A DNA stretch of 42,928 nucleotides from CAZXIC01 sp964640195 (GTDB taxonomy: Archaea > Iainarchaeota > Iainarchaeia > Iainarchaeales > GCA-2688035): positions 1-42,928 of the forward strand of contig CAZXIC010000008.1 of the NCBI GenBank assembly GCA_964640195.1, written 5' to 3'. Position numbers and translations under genes: made by a program. The notes under the pieces are model-generated. The model did no database searches and had not been told where the DNA came from. It worked only from the letters and a program-made list of their open reading frames with translations. Shown in pieces: positions 1 to 6,714 of the stretch; within the stretch, counting starts at the first letter, position 1, and every line of letters starts with the position of its first letter.

Positions 1-120
1 TTTTCTTATATTGAATTGCGTGAATTGTTGAGCGAATGAAATAAGCTATAAAGCAGACTGCAGTCCAGATGAAAAAAAGGGCAGCCACACTATTCTATAC
101 GGCAAACTTATATTTAAAAT

Positions 121-167
121 TCTCGCCTCCCTGCCCTGAGCTGTGAGTGCAAATCCCGCCGAATCTT
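121..167 (-). repeat. degenerate tRNA-Tyr 3'-end repeat (att-like copy 1)
   Basis: The plus strand reads TCTCGCCTCCC at 121-131 and AATCCCGCCGAATCTT at 152-167. Both resemble the reverse complement of the tRNA-Tyr acceptor and T stem at 12453-12479. The two-part layout, with GTGCAA before the second part, is shared with the copy at 2446-2497. It ends at the stop codon (166-168) of the small gene that follows Doc. Bases 1-120 hold no gene that I can support. Confidence 0.55.
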
Positions 168-294
168 ACAATTCCGCAAGCTCTGCGTAAAAGTCCTTGT
201 ATTTTTTCAGGTCAGCTTTTACTATGTCTTTGATATCTTTCCATTCAGCCATTGTAATTGGCTCTCTTTTTCCCTTTATTTTAATTTCTTTCAT
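166..294 (-). CDS. 42-residue protein downstream of Doc
   Basis: An ATG at 294 opens a 42-codon frame ending TAA at 166-168. It starts two bases after the doc stop, so the two are probably co-transcribed. The product is charged and lysine-rich, begins MKEIKIKGKREP and ends YAELAEL, and looks mostly helical. I recognise no family. Phd antitoxins normally precede doc, so this could be an antitoxin in reversed order or an unrelated passenger. The frame ends exactly where the att-like repeat begins. Confidence 0.5.
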   Translation of the reverse strand: MKEIKIKGKREPITMAEWKDIKDIVKADLKKYKDFYAELAEL

Positions 295-295
295 C

Positions 296-658
296 TTAAT
301 GCCCCCTTGTATGGTTTGCTATCCAGGTTACAATTTCATCCAATTTTGTTCTTGGCTTCACTGCCCATACAACAACATTAAATCTTGATGTTTCTCCCAC
401 TTCTAATTCTTTTCCATTCAGCTTTAAAAATGCCATCATTGCTTCAAACGCTGTCCTTTTGTTTCCGTCTGCAAACGCGTGCCTTCTTGAAATTTCTAAA
501 AGCAAGGTTGCTGCCTTTCTGTCAACTCCGCGAGTGTTTGCCATCTTGTATACTATGTGGTCTATTTCACCTTCGTTTCTAATATTTCCCTTGTCAAATT
601 TTTTGTTTATTTCAATTATTGCCTCTTTTGAAAGCGTTTTTGCGTAAATCCTTGCCAT
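296..658 (-). CDS. doc: Doc/Fic-family toxin (death-on-curing protein)
   Basis: This 120-residue protein carries the Fic/Doc core motif HAFADGNKR at about residues 60-68, where His is the catalytic base and Asp/Gly/Asn/Lys/Arg bind the nucleotide. Doc toxins of this size phosphorylate EF-Tu in the characterised P1 case; the target here is unknown. I chose the ATG at 658 rather than the upstream one at 691, because the 691 start would place a perfect inverted repeat (663-685), a probable operator, inside the coding region. No Phd-like gene precedes it. A 42-residue frame follows immediately. It lies between two att-like copies, so it reads as one mobile module. Confidence 0.85.
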   Translation of the reverse strand: MARIYAKTLSKEAIIEINKKFDKGNIRNEGEIDHIVYKMANTRGVDRKAATLLLEISRRHAFADGNKRTAFEAMMAFLKLNGKELEVGETSRFNVVVWAVKPRTKLDEIVTWIANHTRGH

Positions 659-662
659 GCAT

Positions 663-685
663 AAATTCTGTAAATTACAGAATTT
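663..685. promoter_or_regulatory. perfect inverted repeat, probable doc operator
   Basis: Two 11-base arms, AAATTCTGTAA and TTACAGAATTT, are separated by one base. The repeat ends five bases before the ATG at 658, where a leaderless transcript would initiate. Toxin-antitoxin operons are commonly autoregulated at such sites, so a repressor dimer site is the likely role. Confidence 0.6.
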
Positions 686-710
686 AAACATATCGTTTTA
701 AGTAGAGAAT

Positions 711-730
711 TCCCGCCTCCAAGATTTGCT
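711..730 (-). repeat. tRNA-Tyr 3'-end repeat (att-like copy 2)
   Basis: TCCCGCCTCC at 711-720 is followed by aaGATTTGCT, against TCCCGCCTCCCGGATTCGCA in the tRNA gene. It lies about 50 bases upstream of the doc start and touches the stop codon of the next small gene at 729. Confidence 0.6.
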
Positions 731-917
731 AAATTTGGCGGGTGGTTTTTAGTTTTTGGTGTACCTCTTCATGGAAAAAGAATTTTATCTGCCGCAAAAC
801 GTCTAACGGATTTTTCTTTAAACTTTGATTCATTCCTCTAAGATGCTCATCAAATTTTTTCTCCAGTTTGTCCATTAATTCCTTTGACCCAAGTTCTTCT
901 TCCAGCTTTGAATACAT
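729..917 (-). CDS. 62-66 residue helical orphan protein
   Basis: A short charged protein beginning MYSKLEEELGSKEL if the ATG at 917 is used, or four residues longer from a GTG at 929. It is rich in Glu, Lys and Leu and predicted fully helical. I recognise no family. It is the only gene between att-like copies 2 and 3 and has its own start about 45 bases after copy 3, so it behaves as a one-gene module. Possible roles are an orphan antitoxin or a small regulator; neither is shown. Confidence 0.5.
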   Translation of the reverse strand: MYSKLEEELGSKELMDKLEKKFDEHLRGMNQSLKKNPLDVLRQIKFFFHEEVHQKLKTTRQI

Positions 918-960
918 AGCAATGCTCACTAAAGTGCTTCATCTGCTCTGTGGTCGTGTT

Positions 961-1020
961 AATCCCGCCTCCCGGATTTGCACACGATGAGATTGGTGTG
1001 TGGTATGTGGCTAGTGGTTT
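961..1020 (-). repeat. long tRNA-Tyr 3'-end repeat (att-like copy 3)
   Basis: The first 18 bases, AATCCCGCCTCCCGGATT, match 12453-12470 at the tRNA-Tyr 3' end exactly. The next bases, TGCAC, still follow the tRNA T loop with one change. The element continues with CACAC...GTGTG (a small hairpin) and CTAGTGGTTTG. About 50 bases of this are shared with the copy at 3328-3392 with six mismatches. It ends nine bases from the MazF-like stop codon. Confidence 0.8.
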
Positions 1021-1028
1021 GTTGTTTC

Positions 1029-1379
1029 TTATAAGTCATATAATTTCTTTATTTTTTGTTTCACTTCTTTGAGTTTTTGGCTTGAGAGTTTTCCTATTTT
1101 TGTTTCTATCAGTTTCTTGTAGGCTGTTACTGGGTTGTCGACCATTATCTGGCTTTCGGTTTTCAGTCGTCCTTTTTCTAAATCTTTTGAAGTTAGTAAA
1201 ACATCGTATTTTGTTTTGCTTCCTTGGGATGTTATCTTAAGCAAAATTAGGTCATCTGATTGTCTGTTGAATTCTGAATTGCTTATAACCAGTGCAGGTC
1301 GTCTTTTTGCCCCTATTTGTTCTGAGAACATTAGGTCGGCTACAACGAGGTCCCCTTGTTCAAAATTCAAAGAGTTCAT
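1029..1379 (-). CDS. MazF/PemK-type endoribonuclease toxin
   Basis: The 116-residue product has the PemK/MazF fold signature: GDLVVADL near residues 9-16 followed by KRRPALVIS near 25-33, then a region for the second beta sheet and a Lys-rich C-terminus. MazF-like enzymes cut mRNA or tRNA at short motifs. I chose ATG 1379 because the family begins just before the GD motif; a longer frame from 1448 adds 23 unlike residues. It overlaps the upstream antitoxin by 20 bases, the usual antitoxin-first coupling. The stop codon sits against att-like copy 3. Confidence 0.85.
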   Translation of the reverse strand: MNSLNFEQGDLVVADLMFSEQIGAKRRPALVISNSEFNRQSDDLILLKITSQGSKTKYDVLLTSKDLEKGRLKTESQIMVDNPVTAYKKLIETKIGKLSSQKLKEVKQKIKKLYDL

Positions 1380-1563
1380 GTGCGTCTTCTCCTTCTTCTG
1401 CCCATCTCTTGTAAGCGTAAAGCCTCCATGGGTCTTTCTCTGATTCAAGCAACTTGGCTTTTTCTTCTATCGCTTGCCTTGCTACCTCGGTCCACTTTAT
1501 TTCCGGGTGCTTTTTAATTATCTTATGCAGTTGTTCAGGAATAGCCATGGTCATGTTAACCAT
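1360..1563 (-). CDS. antitoxin of the MazF-like pair
   Basis: A 67-residue protein with an N-terminal segment typical of archaeal VapB/RHH-like antitoxins (MAIPEQLHKIIKKHPEIKW, then TEVARQAIEEKAK). It has an acidic C-terminal tail (EEGEDAHELFEF) suited to binding the basic toxin. It is the first gene of the pair and its end overlaps the toxin start. By family analogy it binds its own promoter in the about 75 bases between 1563 and att-like copy 4. Confidence 0.75.
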   Translation of the reverse strand: MVNMTMAIPEQLHKIIKKHPEIKWTEVARQAIEEKAKLLESEKDPWRLYAYKRWAEEGEDAHELFEF

Positions 1564-1637
1564 TCAATCACCTTAAATAAGTAAAATAAGTAGAAGTCTA
1601 TTTAAGGCTTTCTACCGCCGCTCGGCGTGATTAGTGT

Positions 1638-1672
1638 AATCCCGCCTCCCGGATTCTTGCTTGGTTAGTGGT
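1638..1672 (-). repeat. tRNA-Tyr 3'-end repeat (att-like copy 4)
   Basis: AATCCCGCCTCCCGGATTC at 1638-1656 is a 19-base exact match to 12453-12471 in the tRNA-Tyr gene, the longest in the array. It continues with TTGGTTAGTGGT, the same tail seen at the end of the 3328-3392 copy, as if the middle hairpin had been deleted. It ends just before the stop codon at 1682. Confidence 0.8.
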
Positions 1673-1681
1673 AAGCGCTTG

Positions 1682-2407
1682 TCAGTTAGTTTTTTCATCT
1701 TTCCACCAGTGCATTATTTTATCATACTTCTGATCAAATTCGCTGCTTATTTGCTCGTACGGAGTACGAATTATTTTCTTCCATTCGGTCATTAATTGCT
1801 TAACAATCGCTGGCGAAGTTTCCACAAAATTCCAACGCATTAGAAGAAACGGTTGCTTTTCTTTTTCAGCAAACATTTTAGGTGAGCCCAACATATCGAT
1901 TCTTTTTAGTAAGAGGTAGAATCTTCCAACTTCTGGATTGTTAGGATCAAAGTGCAGAAAACCATATTCCGTTGCTCGACGGCCTTGTTCCAAAGTAGTT
2001 CCCAAAGACAACCCGGTTTTAATTTTGAGGCTCTCATACAGTCTCTTTTGTGCAAAATGAGGCGCTCTTAAAATTGAATCTCTTAAAAGCCCCCGGTGCT
2101 CTTTAACAATTGAAGGATGTCTTTTTTGAAATTTCTTTAAGGCAGATTCATCAATAATAAGCATTAAGTCAATATCCCCTGGATTTGGGTCTCCTTTTCT
2201 TACACTTCCAAATAAATATCCTCCTTTCACAAAAGGATATTTTCGCTTAACTTCTTGTAAAGCAGATGAAATGTTTTTCTTAGAAACTTTTATTCTTTTT
2301 CTTCTGCTTCGAGAAAGGTAAGGCGCCCTCTCTCTTAAATAATCTTTTGTCTTTTCAAGCAAACTTTTTGGTTTTAGAAGACTAGGCCGGTCTCGTGGCT
2401 TTTTCAT
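1682..2407 (-). CDS. nucleotidyltransferase (polymerase-beta superfamily)
   Basis: A 241-residue protein with the nucleotidyltransferase signature GGYLFGSVRKGDPNPGDIDL at about residues 62-81, which gives the GS motif and the two metal-binding Asp. The N-terminus is basic. The C-terminal half is helical and Trp-rich (WNFVE, MHWWKDE) and has no family that I recognise. Minimal nucleotidyltransferases of this type occur in MNT/HEPN antitoxin systems and in antibiotic-modifying enzymes. No HEPN partner is adjacent, so substrate and role are open. It sits alone between two att-like copies. Confidence 0.75.
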   Translation of the reverse strand: MKKPRDRPSLLKPKSLLEKTKDYLRERAPYLSRSRRKRIKVSKKNISSALQEVKRKYPFVKGGYLFGSVRKGDPNPGDIDLMLIIDESALKKFQKRHPSIVKEHRGLLRDSILRAPHFAQKRLYESLKIKTGLSLGTTLEQGRRATEYGFLHFDPNNPEVGRFYLLLKRIDMLGSPKMFAEKEKQPFLLMRWNFVETSPAIVKQLMTEWKKIIRTPYEQISSEFDQKYDKIMHWWKDEKTN

Positions 2408-2445
2408 AATATGACTTATGTATCTCTTTTATTTAAAAGAAGCAG

Positions 2446-2497
2446 ATTCCCGCCTCCCAACACCGATCTACGGGTGCAACTCCCGCCGGATTTTGCT
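2446..2497 (-). repeat. two-part tRNA-Tyr 3'-end repeat (att-like copy 5)
   Basis: TCCCGCCTCCC at 2448-2458 and TCCCGCCGGATTTTGC at 2481-2496 flank GATCTACGGGTGCAA. This is the same bipartite layout as copy 1. The preceding AGCAGAT recurs before copy 7 as AGTAGAT, so flanking bases are conserved as well as the tRNA core. Confidence 0.65.
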
Positions 2498-2556
2498 GTT
2501 TTTCGCCTTATTCTGGTTAATTTATTTTAAATAATGTTAAGCAATTACTTATTGCT

Positions 2557-2973
2557 ATGTTGCAAAAGTTTTACTTGGATACTGCAATCTGGCGTGATTA
2601 CTTTGAAGATCGAAAGGATGGTATCAGGCCTTTGGGAGAGTTTGCTTTTCAGTTCTTGAAGAAATGTCAGAATAGGAAGTGGCGTGTCCTCGTTTCTCCT
2701 GAGGTTGAAAAGGAGCTTTTGGCTTATTATCCGAAGGAGCGGGTTGAGCAGGTTTTTTCAAGTTTCAAGGATGTAATCGTGAAGGTTTCTTACTCCAAAG
2801 AGCAGGTTTCTGAAGCGCTTTCTTTTTGGGTAAAAACAAGGAAAGAGTTTCCTTTCTCTGATGTTTTGCATTCCGTTATTGCCAGGGATAATGGTGCGAG
2901 GCTTGTTTGCAGGGACAGGCATCTTTTTGAAATAGATTTGGCGGATTGTGTTCTGCCGGAAGAAGTTGATTAA
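2557..2973 (+). CDS. PIN-domain ribonuclease (VapC-like)
   Basis: This 138-residue protein shows the PIN-domain acidic set: Asp8 in YLDTAIW, a Glu pair in SPEVEKELL near residue 50, Asp102 in FPFSDVLH and Asp120 in CRDRHLFE. These residues chelate Mg/Mn in VapC toxins, which cleave tRNA or rRNA. It is the only plus-strand gene in the array. Its last four bases overlap the end of the oppositely oriented RHH gene, so a conventional antitoxin-toxin operon is absent. Confidence 0.8.
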   Translation: MLQKFYLDTAIWRDYFEDRKDGIRPLGEFAFQFLKKCQNRKWRVLVSPEVEKELLAYYPKERVEQVFSSFKDVIVKVSYSKEQVSEALSFWVKTRKEFPFSDVLHSVIARDNGARLVCRDRHLFEIDLADCVLPEEVD

Positions 2974-3266
2974 ATCTTTATATTGTGTTTTTTTGCAAGT
3001 TCTTCCGCAAGCTTTTCGCCGTATTCCTTGCGCCACTTATGCCATTCTTCTTCTGTCTTGGCCTTCCCTTTTCCTTTGAATATGCCTCTTGCATTGTAGA
3101 GTGCTTGCCAGGCTTTGCTTTTTTCTCTTTCTACTCGGTTAGCTTTTAGCTTATCTCTAATTGAGTCTCTAATGAATTCTGTTTTAGTAGTGTAATGAAA
3201 ATCTCTCATGTCTTTTTCTATCTGCCTTGCGATTACACTTTCCAATTTAATACTCACATGCTCCAT
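2970..3266 (-). CDS. ribbon-helix-helix antitoxin-like protein
   Basis: The 98-residue product starts with a beta strand (EHVSIKLES) followed by two helices containing TKTEFIRDSIRDKLK, the pattern of RHH DNA-binding antitoxins. The C-terminal half is highly charged and may wrap the toxin. It converges on and overlaps the PIN gene by four bases, an unusual order for VapBC. It may still be the cognate antitoxin, or it may neutralise another PIN protein. Its start lies about 60 bases after att-like copy 6. Confidence 0.75.
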   Translation of the reverse strand: MEHVSIKLESVIARQIEKDMRDFHYTTKTEFIRDSIRDKLKANRVEREKSKAWQALYNARGIFKGKGKAKTEEEWHKWRKEYGEKLAEELAKKHNIKI

Positions 3267-3327
3267 ATCATTAAGTAATACTTGGTGCTTTTTAAAAAAC
3301 TATCGTTCTCCAACAAAAGGAATGAGT

Positions 3328-3392
3328 TTCCCGCCCGCCTTCCGGATTTGCACACGGGGAGATTAGTGTGTGGTAATTGGTTAGTGGTTTGT
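3328..3392 (-). repeat. long tRNA-Tyr 3'-end repeat (att-like copy 6)
   Basis: The 5' part (TTCCCGCCCGCCTT) carries a small duplication. The part CCGGATTTGCACACGGGGA (3342-3360) follows the tRNA T arm into the variable region. The CACAC...GTGTG hairpin and the TTAGTGGTTTG tail match copy 3 over 50 bases with six mismatches. It ends 11 bases from the next stop codon at 3403. Confidence 0.75.
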
Positions 3393-3402
3393 GGTCTGCG
3401 AT

Positions 3403-4011
3403 TCATTTTCTGCCTCTTCTTGCCCTTGCTTTTCTTAGCCTTCTTTCTGTTCTTGCAGCTTCAATTCTTTTTGCTTCTCTTTCGGCTTGTCTGCGCCAAG
3501 CCTGAGATGCGAGTTCTTCTTGGTGCATAAAGCAATTCTGTTCAGGTATGTTAAGCCTTTTCTGGACTGCACGCAGGTGGTCTGAAACAGCAACGACAAC
3601 AGTGTCACTTCTTGCACCGCGCAAAAGAGTTTCCCATCTTTTCTCTCTCAGAACTAAATTGTGGTATGCTCTTCTTGCATTACTTACTTTTCCTGCTTGC
3701 ATATCCTGCACAAGTCTTTCAGTTACTTTCTTGTTATCTAAAGGAACAACTTTCAATCCGGCCCTAAGCGCTTCTCTTGCCAAAAGTTGGTATGAGCCTG
3801 CCATTCCTTTGAAAGCATTTTCAGCCATAAGTTCTGAGATTTTAACTTTTGGTTCATATTCTGGAATGGCGCTTAAGGTTTCGGCATCAATTTCAAGGTA
3901 AAGAACTTTTTTTCCTCTAATCGTTTGCCTAAATTTTTCCATCACTGCTTTGACTTCTTCTTGGTCATGGAAGACTCCAAACAGGATTGGTTTATTTGGA
4001 TAGATAACCAT
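3403..4011 (-). CDS. TraB/GumN-like protein (remote)
   Basis: A 202-residue soluble protein. The middle has LAREALRAGLKVVPLDNKK, which resembles the helix-strand unit of TraB/PrgY-type proteins. A later segment, TVVVAVSDHLRAVQKRL, resembles the C-terminal strand-loop-helix of that family. The last 35 residues are a very basic tail. TraB relatives process or sequester peptides in bacteria; the archaeal role is unknown. The match is by eye and weak, so hypothetical protein is the safe reading. It is the only gene between att-like copies 6 and 7. Confidence 0.4.
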   Translation of the reverse strand: MVIYPNKPILFGVFHDQEEVKAVMEKFRQTIRGKKVLYLEIDAETLSAIPEYEPKVKISELMAENAFKGMAGSYQLLAREALRAGLKVVPLDNKKVTERLVQDMQAGKVSNARRAYHNLVLREKRWETLLRGARSDTVVVAVSDHLRAVQKRLNIPEQNCFMHQEELASQAWRRQAEREAKRIEAARTERRLRKARARRGRK

Positions 4012-4088
4012 CTAATCACTTATTTCCTGCTCCCGTCCGGCGGGTTCTATAGTATCATCTATACATTTGGAATATAAAAAGGAAGTAG

Positions 4089-4105
4089 ATTCCCGCCTCC
4101 CCAAG
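4089..4105 (-). repeat. short tRNA-Tyr 3'-end repeat (att-like copy 7)
   Basis: TCCCGCCTCCCC at 4091-4102 is preceded by AGTAGAT, similar to the AGCAGAT before copy 5. It lies about 80 bases upstream of the start at 4011, with TATAAAAAGG between, readable as a TATA element on the minus strand. No further copy is visible to the right until the tRNA-Tyr gene itself. Confidence 0.6.
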
Positions 4106-4203
4106 AGGCGCCCCAAGCAGCAGCCCCCTATAGGCGTTTATAGGTTGCCATTACTATTATACACAAGGTTATATTTAAGAGTTTCGGTGGAGTTTTGGTT
4201 TCT

Positions 4204-4941
4204 TCAGTACTCCCAGGGGAGGAAATATTTTTGACCTTTGGCTTCCATCCTGAAGTTTGGTTCTGGGGAAAGTTCCATTGTCAGCATTAGTGGTTCAAGC
4301 ACGTAAACAATTTCCGGCATATTTTGCATGAATTGCTTATCCTTGAGGTGCCAGTGAGAGAAATTGGCAATAATGTCAGCGATTCTTATTAGAGGGTACT
4401 CGTCTCCTGCGTCTTGGATGTCACAACTTCCCTTTCCAAAACAGTTTTCAGCATGGTCTTTTACTTTCTTCTTATACAAGTCCCAGGCCTTCCCTTGCAA
4501 ATCCCTGTCGACTCTAATTTCGCTGTTGCCTTTGTAGCCGAATAATCGCCAAATGTCAACAATCAGCCAGCCGTGTTTTGCATATTGGTCGTAAATCGCG
4601 TTATAACCATCGTCTTTTGTGCTTTCAGGAAATTGGATAGTTCTAAAATTCTTCTGAAACCAGATAGAGGAGGACTTCTTATCAAAAAGAAGCACATAAT
4701 ACCGCAGTTGATAATCTGTCAAAATTTTGATGACCTCTTTCCACACGCCATGCAAATTCTTGCCTTTTTTGCCAGGCCATCTTTCATCCAAACGCTTTAC
4801 AGCTTCTTCTGCGAGACTCATGTTCGTGCAGGTTACTCCCGCTATAGTGAAATAGTTTTCTGCCCCGGAGCCTACTTCAAAACCTTTCCTCTTAAAACCT
4901 GCGTCAATTCCTAAATAAATCTGCTCATACATGCTCATCAT
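4204..4941 (-). CDS. DUF3800-like protein
   Basis: The 245-residue product opens with a strand and acidic residue (YLGIDAGFKRKG) followed by YFTIAGV. It ends its core with PLIRIADIIANFSHW, matching the arrangement of DUF3800 proteins, which are thought to be RNase H-fold nucleases and are frequent in mobile and defence islands. The activity is unproven. Three in-frame ATGs lie within the first four codons (4941, 4938, 4932). It stands alone in a region between the array and the membrane proteins. Confidence 0.6.
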   Translation of the reverse strand: MMSMYEQIYLGIDAGFKRKGFEVGSGAENYFTIAGVTCTNMSLAEEAVKRLDERWPGKKGKNLHGVWKEVIKILTDYQLRYYVLLFDKKSSSIWFQKNFRTIQFPESTKDDGYNAIYDQYAKHGWLIVDIWRLFGYKGNSEIRVDRDLQGKAWDLYKKKVKDHAENCFGKGSCDIQDAGDEYPLIRIADIIANFSHWHLKDKQFMQNMPEIVYVLEPLMLTMELSPEPNFRMEAKGQKYFLPWEY

Positions 4942-5128
4942 AGAACTCTTTGAAACAAAAGCTATTTCTATATCTCGTTCAAGGTGATAGGATTTAAACC
5001 AACGGAACCATTTTTATAAGGTTAATCATGCGTTATATCGTTATAAAGTTTGTATCCGATGGTTTGAAGGACAATCAAACCAGCGGTGGTTGGAAAAGAA
5101 ATATAGGAGAGAATTCTAAGGTGACAAA

Positions 5129-5950
5129 ATGCCTCGAAGGAGAAGAGCAGCGAGAAGAATAACAGCAAGAGCTGTAAGCAATGAATTAAGCTTAGTAAAA
5201 GCTGGCGTAGAGAGAAGAATCTGCTCCCTCGAAAGTAACTTGAGTAATAAAATAACTAAATACAGTTTGGGGAACATTGGCGTAGTTTTTTCAGTACTTG
5301 CCTTTATCGTTGCTGTCCTTACAATCGCTCTAATTGTCTGGCAGGGAGATACTCTTGAAAGACAAGTTACTGAGTTAGGACGGCAAGTCAATGCACTCAA
5401 TAACCAGGTTGTAGCTCTGAATAGACAAGCAGAGGCTTTAGAGGAACAGGTTGAAAAGATGCCCTCTGTTGCGCCCTATTTGGAGGTTTTTGTAGAGAGT
5501 AAAAGTTCGCTGGTTTTTTTCTCCAACAATCTTTTCCCTTATATGAGTGACAAGAGATATGAGCGTTTTTTTCTAAATTTGGAAAATAATGGACTAAATC
5601 CTGCAACCCACGTTAATGTTAACATTGAAATTCCTGATGCAGAATGGCTCTCCGGCCATGCTCATAACGATAATATATCAGTCTTTATGGGTGAAGAACC
5701 TAAAGAGATTGAGGTCAAATTTTATTGTTTAACTACAGGGCATGAAGACTGCACTGAGAAGGACATTGTTCCTGGCTATTACGATGTAAAGCTTAGTTTT
5801 ATTTGTGCTGGTTCTTGTAAAGGTGTAGGTAATAACTTGATAGTGCAGACATACAAAATTTGTGTAGCAAATAGGGACTTTGACTGTTCTAATGATTTAG
5901 TTGGTTTTGTTTCGGAGGAACTTAAATCAAGAACAACAATTTTCGATTAG
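5129..5950 (+). CDS. single-pass membrane protein with coiled coil and beta ectodomain
   Basis: A 273-residue protein. A basic N-terminus (RRRRAARR) is followed by one membrane segment at about residues 48-71 and a heptad-rich coiled coil at about 74-110, with repeated LERQVTELGRQVN-type units. The remaining 160 residues have the look of an Ig-like or beta-sandwich domain with several Cys. Topology is probably inside-N, with the beta domain outside. I recognise no named family. It faces away from the neighbouring minus-strand genes; a TATA-like TTATAAAG lies about 85 bases upstream. Confidence 0.65.
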   Translation: MPRRRRAARRITARAVSNELSLVKAGVERRICSLESNLSNKITKYSLGNIGVVFSVLAFIVAVLTIALIVWQGDTLERQVTELGRQVNALNNQVVALNRQAEALEEQVEKMPSVAPYLEVFVESKSSLVFFSNNLFPYMSDKRYERFFLNLENNGLNPATHVNVNIEIPDAEWLSGHAHNDNISVFMGEEPKEIEVKFYCLTTGHEDCTEKDIVPGYYDVKLSFICAGSCKGVGNNLIVQTYKICVANRDFDCSNDLVGFVSEELKSRTTIFD

Positions 5951-5970
5951 ATTCTTTTGCATGTAACTAT

Positions 5971-6189
5971 TCAAACTGCGCCTCCACCGCCAGAACCTCC
6001 TCTAGCAATAAAAAAAATTAAGGTGGCAAGAGCGCCAAGCCCAACCACAATGTACAGCAGATATTGAGCAGCCAGTTGCCCTGCATTATCTATTTCTGGG
6101 TATGCTTCGGATATTAAAAATACCAAAACAATGTATCCTACGAAAATCGCCATCGCAAAGCCAACAATAATTTCCCTAATGCTGGACAT
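5971..6189 (-). CDS. small two-helix membrane protein with Gly-rich tail
   Basis: A 72-residue protein with two hydrophobic segments (VGFAMAIFVGYIVLVFLI and YLLYIVVGLGALATLIFFIA) and a C-terminal tail RGGSGGGGAV. I used ATG 6189 rather than 6216, because that start avoids a 23-base overlap with the upstream gene. It follows the next gene by four bases, so the two form a small operon. Size and layout resemble pilin-like or holin-like small proteins; no family is clear. Confidence 0.55.
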   Translation of the reverse strand: MSSIREIIVGFAMAIFVGYIVLVFLISEAYPEIDNAGQLAAQYLLYIVVGLGALATLIFFIARGGSGGGGAV

Positions 6190-6193
6190 ATCA

Positions 6194-6424
6194 TCACTTT
6201 CTTCCAATTTTACCAATCAAGGGATGGCTCAGATTCTTCAAGTTCAAAACCCAAGTAAGCCAAATAAAAAAGTACAAAAGATTGATGGTTGTTTGGACAG
6301 TCGTATCAAGGGAAGAAATCAAAGGGGCAAGAACAATGAAGTATGCAAACAGAAGGATGACTGTCTTAATTGCAAAGAAAACGACAAATGATTCCAGTGC
6401 ATTACTCAAAAACTTGGTTGGCAT
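6194..6424 (-). CDS. small membrane protein, two hydrophobic segments
   Basis: A 76-residue protein with hydrophobic stretches near residues 12-38 and 45-62 and a basic tail (GKIGRK). It is immediately upstream of the 72-residue membrane protein, separated by four bases. No family is recognised. The pair may act together at the membrane. Confidence 0.5.
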   Translation of the reverse strand: MPTKFLSNALESFVVFFAIKTVILLFAYFIVLAPLISSLDTTVQTTINLLYFFIWLTWVLNLKNLSHPLIGKIGRK

Positions 6425-6498
6425 GATTAAATACTAGTTACAAAAAGAATAAAAGCTGATTAACTGCGATTTGTTAGTTTGGTTACTAAAAGACAAGT

Positions 6499-6630
6499 TT
6501 ATTTCTTCGCTGCTTTCAGCAGTTTTAGGATTATTTGCTCGTAGCTTTCTCCTTTCTTTCCCAAGTCTTTGAGCTTGTCTCTTGTGGATGGCGTGAGCTG
6601 GATTGTGGTTACTCCTTTCCTGTAAGGCAT
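6499..6630 (-). CDS. 43-residue RHH/VapB-type regulator
   Basis: The product begins MPYRKGVTTIQLTPSTRDKL, a beta strand followed by a helix-turn-helix, and ends ILKLLKAAKK. This is the compact archaeal RHH type often found as an antitoxin or solitary regulator. I chose ATG 6630; the frame is open upstream to 6705, but that extension is unlike the family and covers TATA-like AT-rich DNA. No toxin gene is adjacent, so it may regulate its neighbours or act on a distant toxin. Confidence 0.6.
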   Translation of the reverse strand: MPYRKGVTTIQLTPSTRDKLKDLGKKGESYEQIILKLLKAAKK

Positions 6631-6714
6631 AGTGCTATATAATGGAAATAGGTGTTTATATTTCTTGCGATTTTTTTGCAAGTAACCGCCTATTGACCCT
6701 GCCATGAATCTTGA

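Noticed and set aside
1..120. gene at the left edge
   Set aside because: No frame of protein-like character with a start; only AT-rich sequence and a TATA-like stretch.
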